DNA of 64,000 nucleotides from Zopfochytrium polystomum. Its lineage: Eukaryota; Chytridiomycota; Chytridiomycetes; Chytridiales; Chytridiaceae. Below the pieces are notes generated by a model. It was not told where the DNA came from and searched no databases. It saw nothing but the letters and a program-made list of their open reading frames with translations. The stretch covers positions 157,841-221,840 of the forward strand of contig JAIVFJ010000106.1 in assembly GCA_025765615.1 (NCBI GenBank), read 5' to 3'. Shown one piece after another: positions 12,401 to 23,812 of the stretch (position 1 is its first letter; every line of letters starts with the position of its first letter). A program made the translations under genes and the position numbers.

Positions 12401-13145
12401 TGCTGATGGGAAATCACAACTCGGTTATTTCGTTTTGTTTGGAAATACCGCTATCAGCTGGGCATCAACTCGCAGTCCTACAGTTATGCTGTCACCTCAG
12501 CAAGCAGAATACGTTGCAGTCTCAGAACTAGGACGAGAACTGGAGGCCATCTCACAACAGCACACAGCACTTATGCTCCTCACAAACACCACTTGCAGAT
12601 CCTCATTCAAGTCCTTCAATATATCAATGGTACATGTGAGTATGGTTTGCTTTATTCCAACACTGGGTCTGGAATTTTCGGCTACTCTTATGCTGCTCAT
12701 GGAGTTCATGCTGATGGGAAATCACAACTCGGTTATTTCGTCTTGTTTGGAAATACCGATATCAGCTGGGCATCAACTCGCAGTCCTACTACAGTTATGC
12801 TTTCACCTCGGAAAGCAGAATACGTTGCAGTCTCAGAACTAGGACAAGAACTGGAGGCCATCTCACAACAGCACACAGCACTGCTGCTCCCGTCCCCGAC
12901 TCCTATTCCAATCTATACTGACAACCAAGGCGTTATCAATTTGAGCTCAAACGATCTCTACACTAATAGGTCAAAACATATTCTGGTTAAGTATCACTAT
13001 ATCAGGGAACTGGTTGATCGACAAGTGATTTGACTGGAATGGATTCATGATGGCAAGCAACCAGCAGATTATCTTACAAAATCATTACCAGCTGCTTTAG
13101 GTGCTTACCATCTTAGTCATATTGCTCTTTGTAGTGTGCCTTAGT
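12401..13145 (+). pseudogene. copia RNase H of A1 with an internal duplication
   Basis: RNase H sequence is present twice. A first copy of about 165 bases (from ADGKSQLGYF) runs at 12,401-12,565. It is followed by sequence that normally lies upstream of it (QILIQVLQYINGTCEYGLLY, 12,590-12,705) and then by a second, slightly diverged copy from 12,706 that continues to the end of the domain (TDNQGVINLSSNDLYTNRSK). The order fits template switching during reverse transcription. A T-rich 3' region and the purine tract AGGGGGGAG (13,433-13,441) follow. Confidence 0.8.
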
Positions 13146-13441
13146 TTCTGTCCCCTTTCTTTATTTGTATTGCATTCTCTTTCTCCTTTCTCTTTCTCCT
13201 TTCTCTTTCTTGCCCTTCTTCTTCTTCTGCATTGCTTCTTATATTCCTGCATTCAAGCTTCTTTGCTATCCATCTACAAATTTCATATGGGCATTCTTTT
13301 CTTATTGTTAAGCCACCTGGTGGCCAGTCATACCTGTTTATTGCTTTTCCTTAACCAGTGTACGGTTTCCTTACGTTGCCGATGGCGTAAGGTTTTCCTC
13401 TGTGCTGGCCCTTTTGCTCCTGCCCACAGCTTAGGGGGGAG

Positions 13442-13687
13442 TGTTAGATTTTGGGTTTTTGCAGTAAGCAGTGTGCAGGAGCAACACCTCACACTGTGGT
13501 GCATGGGAGCACCAACTGTGATGAGGATTCGGTGCATTTTTTGTCACCTGGTCTTTGTCACAATTTTGCATAAAGCCAAACAGCATACATTGTACAACAG
13601 TCTCCCATCTCAGCTTCACCATCACAAGAGAGTAGTCCACCAGAGTAGTTCACCACCATCCACAAACAGCAGCAGTCATTTCTTTCA
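13442..13687 (+). mobile_element. 3' LTR of A1
   Basis: An intact 246-base LTR, TGTTAG..TTTCA, directly after the polypurine tract AGGGGGGAG. It contains GTCACAATTTTGCATAAAG, one base different from the 5' LTR. The following bases ATTGA do not repeat on the other side of the element, so no target duplication is visible for A1. Confidence 0.9.
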
Positions 13688-15928
13688 ATTGAGAGTGACA
13701 GATCCAATTCCTTTGATGCGGAATTCATGGTCATCTGCTAGGTGGGCATGGTGTTTGGTTTCAAATCGTTGGTACTCAGTGAATTGCTCCCGTTGTGGGA
13801 TCATTGTGGGTACAGCTCCAGAATCGATCATGTACGGAAGAGAGGCTATGCCTGTGACGCGCTCACTGTTGCAGTCTTCACAAAGAAGTAGAAGCAAGAG
13901 GGACCGTTTATTTGAGAAGAAGAAGAAACAGATGGCCCTCCTGTAGCAGGTTGAGGGTGAAATCCAGAGAAAGGAACAAGAGTTGCTTGCGTTACAGCCA
14001 CAGTTGCTGAGGCTGAAGCATGGTTTGGTTGAGCTGGTGTGAAGTGCTGCGCTTGGAGCCTGGCTGAGATGGCATTGGCTTGGCACATGTGCAGGCAGTG
14101 CTCAGACTTGTGCGTGTGTGTGTTGGTGGCCAAGCTTGGAATCTCTGCACAGAACTCGCACCCAGTGCCTCCAACTCTTCCAAGACGTTGATGGATTGAG
14201 GTAGCCTTTGGCTCCAGCCTATGGGTGACTCCTGGCTTGCAGCAGTCACGACAGTCCTTTCCATGTGGTGAACGTATGCCTTGTGGTAACCACACCAGTA
14301 GTGTGGCCTATCTCCACGACGAGGGGAGCGAGAGCGGTTGTGGTTGTCATGGATGTTGCGACCCCTGTTGTCATCGTTCCTGTAGTTGCTTCCTTGACGA
14401 TTGTTTCGTTCTGCTTGCTCAAGGTCATTGCAACCTCCTTGGATGTGGTCACTTCGGTGGCATCTATCTTCGCGGTCGTCATGGTTGTCACGGTGGTTGT
14501 TGCCCACTTGACGCCAGCTGCGGTTGTTGCGGCGGTTCCTGCGGTCTTCCTCTTCATCCGCCTCAAGGGCAGTCAAGACAGCGGTAAGCTCATCCATGAT
14601 ATTCTGTAGATCGTTGAAGCGGGCGTCATTGTTTCGAAGTGCTGCCACAAATGGTCCAAAACGACTATGAGCTGAGCCGCGTGCGAGGTCTGTGCGCAGT
14701 TTGCTCTGCAGTTTGCTCTGCAGTTTGCGTACAAACTCATCAAGTCTGTTCTGGCCATGACCTTGGATGAATAGTCGCTGAAGTTGCTCAATCTCGCGCA
14801 CATAAGAATTCAGATCTTGGTAATGCAAGGGGCTTTGAGTGTCTGTGCGTAGCTGCAGCCCTGACCATCTGTTTTCAAAATCATCAATCGAGCTGGATGG
14901 GTGGGCATTATTGAATGTGCAGCAAATTGCAGCCACATAGTCTTGATAGAGGTGAATGTTGCGGCACAGTTCAAACAAGTGCGAGGTCTCTGGAAGCCTG
15001 ATCATCAAAGCTGACTGAGCTGTTTCATTCTCCTTGATGAAGGTGGCATGCATCTTCAGCACGGCATTCACGAACTCTGATGAAGTCATGATGTGATGCT
15101 GAATCTGGTACTTGACAGTTGCTTCGACAGCCACAACTAGCGGTGAGAGTGTTTCACCAGCCTTTGGCTCTGGTGGGCTGTGCCCACCATTCGACAGTGC
15201 AACAAGAAACACCATCTATGCCACTGATCCTTGGGTAGGCGTGTGACGTATGTATGGTAGGCCTCCTCGTTGCAGAAAGGTCTCTCAAGAGGGAATAGGT
15301 CTGTCCGCGTTAGGTCCTGAATTCCTTTTTCACCAATAATCTTGATCTGAAGGTTGCTAATAAAGTCATTGAATTCTGTCAGCATCTTGCCAGTGAACAT
15401 GCCAACAAACGAGTTTAGGTTGGACGACATTGTGTTGCGCGTAGTGATGATTCTGTTGCAGGAGAAAATCAGTTGGTGGAAAAATTTGGAGGAGTTGCTC
15501 GACAGTCCGGCAGTGGCAAATAGTGACTCTAGGAGTTGTTTGATGCTGTACTTGATGGAGAAATGGTCCAGAATAGAAGATGTGTGTTGCACACAATGCT
15601 TGTTGCAAGCTGATTGATGGACCGAAAATTCTGAAATCGGAATAGCAGGTTGGCACTGTTGGATAGCTACTGTGTGCCAAATTTCAGACCGAGGATCGAC
15701 GTTTTGGTGGTGTTTTCCCTTGGGGAGGAACGGAATAGAGAGAACTTAGAGCAATTTGGTGTCCAGCAGGGGTGACTTGTCACACAAGAAAGGACAAAAA
15801 TGGTGGTTGGAGGTAGTGGTAGTTAGACTTTTTGGACCCCCTTATCGAAATCTCTTGTAGCTCCTACTGTGGGCGTCGTAGCGGGGCGCGTTAGGTATCA
15901 ATGGAAAGAGCAGAAGCAGGAAAATACA
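13688..15928 (-). pseudogene. copia family D: leader, gag and start of protease
   Basis: On the minus strand, gag-like sequence runs from about 15,592 down to 14,240 over two frames that overlap near 15,200. The N-terminal part carries NLNSFVGMFTGKMLTEFNDF; the long frame has the helical gag core and then a tract rich in Arg, Asn and Asp before CGYHKAYVHHME. The protease is at about 13,850-13,700 with YMIDSGAVPTMIPQREQF and IKGIGSVTL. The element stops where the 3' LTR of A1 begins at 13,687. Its continuation (VVLQNVLHVPSL and integrase) is found in plus orientation from 24,290, as expected if A1 inserted into D and the block was later inverted. Bases 15,720-15,928 are probably its leader; I found no LTR for this family. 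Confidence 0.75.
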
Positions 15929-16136
15929 TGTTGAGATTCGACCCACGGGGTACACTACGCCCGTTACTGATGATCCCTTTGAGAACTCCATCCAATCACA
16001 TTGGATGGGGTGTTTGAAGGGCTCAGTAGATTCAATACTTGAATGGGGCGCTTGGAAGGGCTAATCTGTTCTCAATAAAAAGAGATAGGCAAAGGCGGCT
16101 GTTGTTCTAGCTTTGTTCATCCTACCGGTAGGAACA
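15929..16136 (+). mobile_element. family C solo LTR, first part (cut by an inversion)
   Basis: The first 208 bases of a family C LTR, from TGTTGAG to GGTAGGAACA, preceded by ATACA (15,924-15,928). The remaining 1.0 kb is in reverse orientation at 21,873-22,883 and is followed, in LTR sense, by ATACA. The break lies four bases after the palindrome CCTACCGGTAGG (16,121-16,132). Confidence 0.9.
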
Positions 16137-17134
16137 CCATGGGCAGCGTCGGACTAACCGGCTATATCTGTGCAGTTGCAAGAATAGAATAAACCATACT
16201 CGCTAGTACTGTTGAGATATTCGAGAACCAGAATAAGGATCTTCATGTGTTGCTCGCTAGGGTCCTTGCTGAAGGCACCAAGGTATGAAACTGCTGGGGC
16301 AAGGTCTGGCCACGTGGTTGCAAGGTAGTTGATGCCGCCAAGGATTGCCTGGTACAGTCTCTGGTCTGCAGCTGCTTCGTCGATTCCACGTGGGTGAAGA
16401 TTGAGACTACTGGGAAGGGCAGTTACTGCAGTGCGGTTGTTGATAGTGTTGGCATGGCGTTGAAGTAACTCCTTGATATAGGCTTTCTGGTGCAAGAAGA
16501 TTCCGTTGTGGCGGTGTTCCAGTTGCATATTGAGGATGGTTTTGATTGTTCCTATTTCGCAGAGCTTGTAACGAGATTTTAGCAGTGTGATGGCAAAGGT
16601 GATCTCCCCAGAATCCCCAAAGAAACAAATATCATCGACATAGATGGCATTGAAAATGATTTTTCCATTCTCTTGACGGAAGAGGATACAGGGGTCTGCT
16701 GTGCTTTGCTGATATCCATTCGACTTCAGGTGGCCAATCAGTTCTTGGTACCAACACCGGCCAGCTTGCTTGATACCATTAACAGCTCTCTTCAGTAGCC
16801 ATACTTTGCCATCACTGCGGTAGCCATCTGGCTGCTCCATGTAAATGGGCACATCAAGCATGCTGTTTAGGTACGCGTTGCTGATGTCGACAATAGCAGT
16901 GTGCCAGTTGTTTGCAGCCGCCATGGCAATGAGCCAACGAAGACTGTTGATTCGGACAACAGGAGAGTGAGTATTCCAAAAATCCATGCCATGACGTTGA
17001 GTGAAGCCCTTAGCCACAAGCCGTGCACGGAAGCGCTCAATGCTGCCGTCTGGTTTAAGTTTGACCTTGTAGACCCATTTGTTCTGCACGACGTTGATGT
17101 TGGTGGGCAGTTCCACAACTTCAAAGGCTGCTAA
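16137..17134 (-). pseudogene. copia RT of element A3 (5' side of the inversion break)
   Basis: The RT domain is intact in its frame (NVVQNKWVYKVKLKPDGS, FRARLVAKGFTQRHG, AIVDISNAYLNS, then the catalytic YVDD in AIYVDDICFFGD) and runs into the start of RNase H (CNCTDIAG). It is cut at 16,136, next to a family C LTR piece. The missing end of RNase H is on the plus strand from 22,881. Upstream, the RT frame stops at about 17,134 in a filler sequence, so protease, integrase and the intron region of this element are deleted. Confidence 0.85.
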
Positions 17135-17785
17135 AGTGTTTACAAAATGGTTAGAGGATTGTTAAACTACTCAACCAGTCCTTGTTCTATCAATGAATGG
17201 ACTGCAAATTGTCTTTGGCTGAAGTGCTGAAGTTATGTGAGAAAAGATAAAGAGAGGCTTAGCTTGATGCAACAGAGTCCAAAGTTATGAGGAAATTGCA
17301 CAAGGTTGCCACGGTCGTGAGAGTTGGCACTTGCACAACTGTTGGTCATCCCAATCACTAATATGTTTGATGGTGAGAGTTTCAGTGTGGTTGAAAACAC
17401 TCTGATCTCAAAAGGTGGCCATGTCAATGATAATTGTATCAGGTAATCCAGAAATTGAACTGCCAACTCCATGGGTTGATAGACGAGGAAAACACCATAT
17501 CATTAATTCCTAATTTGTTATGCCCTGTTGAAAATGAGTAAGTATTATTAAGAGGGCACAGGGACAGTTGTTAGAGGTGCAGGTCTCCAAAAACTAAAAT
17601 GCCTGTGTTGATGTTCATGGAATGATGAATCATTACTGACAGGAGGAGACTGCATGGCTGAATGTTGAGAGGATAAAGGCAGTTACTTTGATGCATATCA
17701 AAAGCGAAGAGCAAAACACTTAGCAGATTGATTATTAGTTGATGGAGCTGGTTGGTTTTTGAGGACCTCTGCTGTTTGTTGTTCA
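17135..17785 (-). other. unidentified filler inside A3
   Basis: About 650 bases lie between the truncated gag and the truncated RT of A3, where the other family A elements have the end of gag, protease, integrase and the intron. I recognise no domain here, and the region is more AT-rich than its surroundings. It may be captured host or repeat DNA, or a strongly diverged remnant. Confidence 0.45.
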
Positions 17786-18463
17786 ATCAGTATGAAGAGG
17801 CAGATAACCAGGATAGTAATAGTTGGTGTGGTGATTTCTGGTGCAGCAGTAGCCGAGTGATTGTTGCTTGATCAGCCAGCTCGATGTGTTGCTTATCATA
17901 GTTGTTTTGTCAAACAGGTTTTGAAGAGTGAGATTAGTTTGGCTAAACTTGTTATCTGAGGAGCTGGGTTGCCAACAACAAGAAAATCTTTTCCTTTCCC
18001 CATATCCAACAGGCTTTGGCCCAGTGAGCCAACAAAGATTCGAACAACTTGTTGGAAAGGGCAAATATGATGGAGAAGTTCTCCAGCTGCTGACTTTGCA
18101 AAGCTGTCGACTCGATGGTACGCTTCAGTGAATCGGGTAATGACGGCATCTGAGGCTTCAGTTGGTTCCATTTTAATGCATTCAAAGTCGTCAATGATCT
18201 CCTTTGCAAGTTCGACCAGGTGTGATTTGGGTGAGGGCTCGATAGATGTGGCGAGGAATGATTAGACAGCAATGTGCATTCTGGTTCTGTGCACCAGGAA
18301 ACCAAGTTACTTTCTCTGGTCCACAAGACGGAGGCACCAATTGGAATCTCTGTCCTTGGAATGGTCCATCTCTGATGAGACAGGTTCCAGTGGCGCAGAG
18401 GTCTAGTGGATCAACTGCATCGTTCTGCTCTGTGTTGATGTGATTGGTTGAGTCAGTAGTCAT
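17786..18463 (-). pseudogene. copia gag of A3 (truncated and frameshifted)
   Basis: Homologous to the N-terminal 270 or so residues of the A2 gag: a start similar to MTTDSTNHIN near 18,463, then CLIRDGPFQGQRFQLVPP, and PTEASDAVITRFTEAYHRVD at about 18,140. Frameshifts and internal deletions are evident, and homology fades after ITSLAKLISLFK. The zinc-knuckle region is absent. Confidence 0.8.
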
Positions 18464-19048
18464 GTTGTTTTCTCAGGACGATTATGTGTGCCAAGTTTGA
18501 AGGGATTTCGTTGGATTTTGGGTGTGTTGTGAAGGTGGTGTTGCAGCAGATGAAAAGTTGGTTTGTTAGCTTGGTGTGTGTCAGGTAGGGGGGTGGTCGT
18601 TGTCTCCAATTGGGGACAAAAAATCAAAAATTAATGGTGAGGGTTGGAGGTAATCTGGTGACCCTGAATGGAAAAAGTGGGCGCTTATCACAAAAGAGAG
18701 TGATTTTGGGATGCCGCTGGTGACAGTTGTGTAGTCCAGAAGCAGGCCTTTCCAAAGATAGCTTGGGATCGGCTGGGGGAGGTCTGGAAGGCGAGCAAAT
18801 TGAGGTTGAAGTTGGAAAAGTAGGCGACAACTTTGGAGGCGGTGGATACGACGTAGGAGCGTCCGATCCGAGATCAGGTGGGTTCGTTGGAAAGAGGAGA
18901 TCAAGAGCTTTCCGATGGTAGTAACGAAATTGCTGTACGATGTCTGTAGCGCTCGTGATCGCTCCACGAAGTTGGCAGATCTGAAAAGCGTACAACCGCT
19001 TCTACTGATTGGATTTTGTTGAAACCAAGGGGGAAGTGATTGGGATGG
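18464..19048 (-). other. 5' leader of A3
   Basis: The sequence between the gag start and the primer-binding position matches the A2 leader (37,657-38,242) closely, including the GGTGGATACGACGTAGG segment. Open frames here are not conserved as proteins, so it is best read as untranslated leader. Confidence 0.65.
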
Positions 19049-19285
19049 GTAACAGTTTTGTATGAAAGAATTTGCTATGGTGGCTTATTGATGGGTTGGG
19101 CTGCTGTGGTGTACACTACTGCTGGTGGTGGGAGGTTGATCTTGGCTTCTGTCAGTCTTGTGTTTGTCTTTATACAAAACTGTTACAAGGACCATCACTT
19201 GCAAAATGCTGCAAGTCATCCTTGCAGAGCAGTATCAGGTCAAAGCTCCTGCACACTGCTTTCACCAAAAGACCCAAAACTAACA
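19049..19285 (-). mobile_element. 5' LTR of A3 with its primer-binding position
   Basis: A 223-base LTR (19,063-19,285; TGTTAG..TTTCA on the minus strand) followed by TACAAAACTGTTAC (plus strand 19,049-19,062). That segment is the exact reverse complement of GTAACAGTTTTGTA within the LTR. The flanking GCACG (19,286-19,290) is the complement of CGTGC found after the other LTR of this element at 23,813, which shows that the two LTRs belong to one insertion. Confidence 0.9.
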
Positions 19286-19640
19286 GCACGTTAGCGCTGC
19301 TGGGTGTGATAGAAGTTGCTGACAGCGACTGTCATATTCAAACGATCTTGAATTCATTGTGAAGTTGACCTATATTTTGAAGGTTAGCAACATGTTTGTT
19401 GTTGTTGAAGTGTAAACGAATGAAGACCGACCACAGGTCTGAAGGTAGTGCCAGTGTGACAGATTTTCCTGCCACTGATGAAACTTGCGTCTCACACAGC
19501 AAGGCCTCGCAAGGCACCCTCGTCACAGGTGAGGGGGTTGTTCTTGTTCTGTCTTTGGCTTTTTGTCTGTTCAGTCCAAGCGGAGTTGGCAATCCTTGCT
19601 CAAGAGGGTTGAACTGCCGACCACAGGACACACAAGGCCT
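19286..19640 (-). pseudogene. copia family E gag, N-terminal fragment
   Basis: A minus-strand open piece with DLWSVFIRLHFNNNKHVANL and GQLHNEFKIV has the look of a copia UBN2/gag domain. It abuts the A3 LTR at the CGTGC target site. The expected continuation, a Gln/Ser/Pro-rich part and a zinc knuckle, lies on the plus strand from 23,813. Assignment is by context and general resemblance. Confidence 0.5.
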
Positions 19641-21872
19641 CCCCTTGCGCTGATTCTGCGAGTGACAAAGCTACTCCCACCTTCAGCCGTTGAGCAGTGA
19701 GTAGAATGTCAGCCCTCAATGGCAATCAGTCCCACTTACACATGAAGAAAAAGGGAGGTGAATTTGAAGGCGGTGGCAAAGCCGCCACAGTCGCAGCTGT
19801 AGGCCGTGAGGTCGGTTAGTGATAGTGATTTCCTCGCGGTCGTAGCCTTCTGCCGCAATCTCGACGTGATGGGTCCAGATTTGGCGGTGGCCTCTAGGCG
19901 CACTCGAGAGGAGGGTAGTGTGACGACAACAGGCTGTTGAGCCTGCGACCTCAAACAGATTAAGTGTATACCTACTTTTTAACTGGTAATTATGAGGATT
20001 ACCACCCTGTCGATCCACGTTTTGTGGGCAAAATGTGACTAGGCTTGGATTCCTACTCTCATATTATTTATTGGCCTCTGACTGGCTCCGTATGTCTGCC
20101 TCTGAGCTCTACTATTAATTTATTATTATTATTTATTATTGGCAATGTTGCAGACAGAAAGACTCAGTCTTGATTCTAATTGCTGATACAAGGCTCCCTT
20201 GCTCAGTGGTTAGAGTGATCCCTTCAATTGGGAAGGTGCCAAGTTTGAGACATGCTAGTTGACAGACTAAGCAGAAATGCAAAGTCCTACTATGCCTGGC
20301 CAACTGCCCCTCACTTTTGGTGACTCAGGACTGAAATACTTCTGTGGGAGAAGTGCTGAGCCCAGATGGACAGAGTTAACAAGATGATGGCAGAGCTAGC
20401 ATGCTCTACCACCTGCTACCATGATGTAATGCCTCATAAAAGGGTATGAGATCACAGGGTTTTCTTTTCTTTTCATTGGTGATTTTTACTTATGTTATCA
20501 ATTAGTAATTTTTCCTGTTTTCCTGTTTTTCCTGTTTTCTTTTTTGTTTCCTCCTTGTTGTCTCTGTCTGTGCCTTTCCTTTCTTGTGTGGATGAGAGTG
20601 ACTGTCTTCTTATCTGCACCAATCATTTCTTGCCAGCCCTCTCCCTTCCGGTTGCCAAGAAATGCCCAATGATTCTCGGGCTGTCTTCCTTGTTTGGCTG
20701 GCTCAGTCCCATTTCTTGGTGTTTCACTCCTCCCATTCTTTTCTTTACTGTTTTATTTCTTGGTTTGCTGTTTTATATGTGTTTTCCCTCCTTTTTCCCT
20801 CATTCCTGGTGATTCCAACCCTTTCCTATTTAAGCAGCTGCCCCCCATCCTGTTGAGTGTGTGAACCTCCGCCTGAAGTTGCCTTGCCTGCCCTTTCTTC
20901 CTGACTGTATGTAGAGGGGTGGCAGTCCCCTGGTGTGTGACAGGAGGTTGAAGTCCTCTTGGCCATCATGGCAGTGTGCTGGGTTCAAACCCCAGTACAT
21001 CTCACCATTTCTGCATGCTGGTTAGGTTGGACTGGGTAGGAGTCACTTGGTGATGGAAGGATGGAGGGTAAATCTGTGGTGGTGCCTCTGGGTTCCTGTC
21101 AATACATCTTGTTAGGCGGAACTGACTGGTTAGCAGCAAGAGGCACAAGACAGACCCGAACCTATTGTGAATGTGAGTTATTGTTCTCACGATGCCCATG
21201 GGAGAGCGAGCCACCGCCAATGCAGACCTGGGCACTGGCTTGCACTGATGGATGACAAATACTCCGAGTATTAAGTGGAACAGAAACCTGGTGTCAACAG
21301 TTTTCCTCCTCCTCTGATCAAGCAGATAATATAGGAGAGGTTTTACCCTGTGCCAGTCACGCTTGCCTAGCAACTATTACAGCGTGCATATCATCATCAT
21401 GTATCAATAATTCATAACAGAGTTTTTCTCTTTCTCTCCAAGTTGGGGAGAAGGACCACCCACAAACACACATCTCCTCTTCATTCACTCCTTCCACTCA
21501 CTCACTCAGGGTAGACTGTTTACACTTTTCTTTCCTCTTTGGTGTTTCTCCCAAGGCCAGTGCTACCAGACCAAGTTAGTAGAGGTATGATTTCCCCAGG
21601 CCAGTGTGTTGTATGCCAAGCTGGGGTGAGGTTTCCTTCCCTTTCCTTTCTCTTCCTTCCTCTACCTGGTTCGTTCTCACGTCATCCAATCTGGGCTTGT
21701 TTAGTGCATTTGAAAGCCCTGAATCTCCTCTTTCCAACAAGCTTTCACAGAGCTCTCTACGTTGTCTCTACAGAATTTGATTGATGGCCGAAGTCAAAAA
21801 TGCTTCCTCAACTTTGAGTGACATCGTCGCAACAGGGAGAAGCGATCAGAGGACGCCCTTGCATACCTGTAT
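19641..21872. other. repeat-derived region without a clear gene; tRNA-like segments
   Basis: No protein domain could be recognised. At 20,194-20,255 a TTGCTCAGTGGTTAGAG motif resembles an RNA polymerase III A box with a weak B box behind it. At 20,920-21,005 a CTGGG-TTCAAAC-CCCAG arm resembles a tRNA T-arm followed by a CACCA-like end. These may be remnants of tRNA-derived SINEs, but neither folds into a complete tRNA. T-rich tracts lie at 20,460-20,800 and 21,500-21,680. Confidence 0.35.
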
Positions 21873-22883
21873 TGATGAAATCCCACCCAGGACTGGAGGG
21901 ACTTGGTGTGTATGGGGATGAGAGAGAGAGAGAGAGAGAGCAGTGATGATGGAAAAGGGAGAGGAGTGAGAGGATGGAGAGAGAGAGGAGTGAGTGGGCA
22001 GAGATGGAAGAGAGAGCAAATGGAGGAAGAGAGATTGGCTTGTTTTGCACTGGATTCTGTCAAAGCAGCAAGGAGGGGGTTGGATTCCTTGTTTGATCTC
22101 TGTGAGAGGTTGCTGCTTTTATACTCCTGCAGGTTGGAGCCATCAGAAAACAGAGGGAGCAGTGGGCTGCACAGAGCAGGCCACAGAAATGAGATAAAAC
22201 AGGATGAGCACCAACCCCCCAGCCTGGGCTAAGTACCCATTCAGGGCTGAGTACCACCCAGGGCTGGGCATCACTCAGGGCTGAATACCAGCCAGGGCTG
22301 AGTACCAGCCTGGGCTGAGAACCACCCAGGGCTGAGTACCAGCCTGGGCTGTGCACCACCCTGGGCTAAGTACCAGCCAGGGCTGAGTACCACCTTGGGC
22401 TGAGCACTTTGTCTGGGCTGAGTACCACCAGGAACCAATTTACAGCTTGTTTGAGAAACAGTTGCTTGTAAATTGGTTTGGTTGTTTCCAAATCAGGAAG
22501 CTTGTTTGGGAATCAAGCCGCTTTTTTCCTTGTTTTTGGAAATCCAATGATTGGTGCAATCTCTGGTGAGCTCAGTTTTTATCTCACTTTTAGAAATGCA
22601 GTGATTGGTGCAATCCATGATTCCTAAATGCCTGTTGCATTGCTCAGATCACACAGCACAGCAGGAAAGCTGGAATTCCAGATCAGGGAGCGGAATTCCG
22701 ATGCATAGAGAGGAATTACAGATCAGGAAGCGCAATTCCGATGCAGAGAGCGGAATTCCGGTGCAGAGAGCGGAATTCCGGAGCATTGGGCAGTGGTACA
22801 CTGCTTCTGCATGCTTGCTGTGCTGTGTTACATGCGCAGAGTGCGTAGTTTGAGCGTTTTTGTGCATGTTCTAATTGCATTGT
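21873..22883 (-). mobile_element. family C solo LTR, second part (inverted)
   Basis: The remaining 1.0 kb of the solo LTR that begins at 15,929, here in reverse orientation (plus strand starts TGATGAAATCCC). It includes the minisatellites at about 22,206-22,432 and 22,676-22,786 and a (GA)n tract at 21,921-21,940. The outer flank TGTAT (21,868-21,872) is the complement of ATACA before 15,929, so the two parts come from one insertion. Confidence 0.9.
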
Positions 22884-23589
22884 CCACTCAGATGGGAAAT
22901 CACAGCTTGGCTACTATGTTCTGTTTGGAGGAACAGCTATTAGTTGGACATCTGTTCGAAGCAGCACTGTCATGCTGTCACCGCAGGAAGCTGAATATGT
23001 AGCTGTGTCTGAACTGGGACGAGAACTTAAGGCACTGTCCCAACTCTATTCAGCACTTCAACTTCCGTCTCCCACTCCTCTTGTCATCTACACTCACAAC
23101 AGCGGTGTGATCAACCTCAGTTCAAATGATCTTTACACCAATCGGTCAAAGCATATCATGGTAAAGTATCATTATATTCGAGAACTTGTGAAACAAAAAG
23201 TAGTACGGCTTGAGTGGATTGCTGGAGGAGAACAGCCTGCAGACTATATGCCAAAATCTCTCTCAGCTGCTCTCAGTGAATACCATTTGAGTCGTATTGG
23301 CCTTTGTTTCTCCTCTTTCCTCTGATTCATTTTTTTTTTCTATCTGTGAAGTTGTTTTCTTCTTTGTTCTTTTTCATTACTTTGACTCATTTTCTTTTAC
23401 CTCTGAAGTTCAATATGTGCCCCCATCCATTTTTGTTAGTGTGGTCTGTCCTTTCTGTTCTGCCATCCGATGGCCAGTCATACCTGTTTGTGATTCTTCT
23501 TATTCCGGTGTACGGTTTCCTTAAGTTGACTATTGCTTAAGGTTTTCCTCCGTGCCGGCCTTTGCTCCTGCCCACAGCTTAGGGGGGAG
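22884..23589 (+). pseudogene. copia RNase H of A3 (3' side of the inversion break)
   Basis: An open frame matching the end of the A2 polyprotein: HSDGKSQLGYYVLFGGTAIS, SPQEAEYVAVSELGRELKAL, YTHNSGVINLSSNDLYTNRS, ending FSSFL at 23,325. It begins exactly where the minus-strand RT of A3 is cut at 16,137. The noncoding 3' tail and the polypurine tract AGGGGGGAG follow. The His in YTHNSG replaces the catalytic Asp of RNase H seen as YTDNSG in A2. Confidence 0.85.
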
Positions 23590-23812
23590 TGTTAGTTTTG
23601 GGTCTTTTGGTGAAAGCAGTGTGCAGGAGCTTTGACCTGATACTGCTCTGCAAGGATGACTTGCAGCATTTTGCAAGTGATGGTCCTTGTAACAGTTTTG
23701 TATAAAGACAAACACAAGACTGACAGAAGCCAAGATCAACCTCCCACCACCTTCAGTAGTGTACACCACAGCAGCCCAACCCATCAATCAGCCACCATAG
23801 CAAATTCTTTCA
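23590..23812 (+). mobile_element. 3' LTR of A3
   Basis: A 223-base LTR, TGTTAG..TTTCA, the same length as the 5' LTR at 19,063-19,285, directly after the purine tract. CGTGC (23,813-23,817) follows and pairs with the flank of the 5' LTR as a five-base target duplication. Confidence 0.9.
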
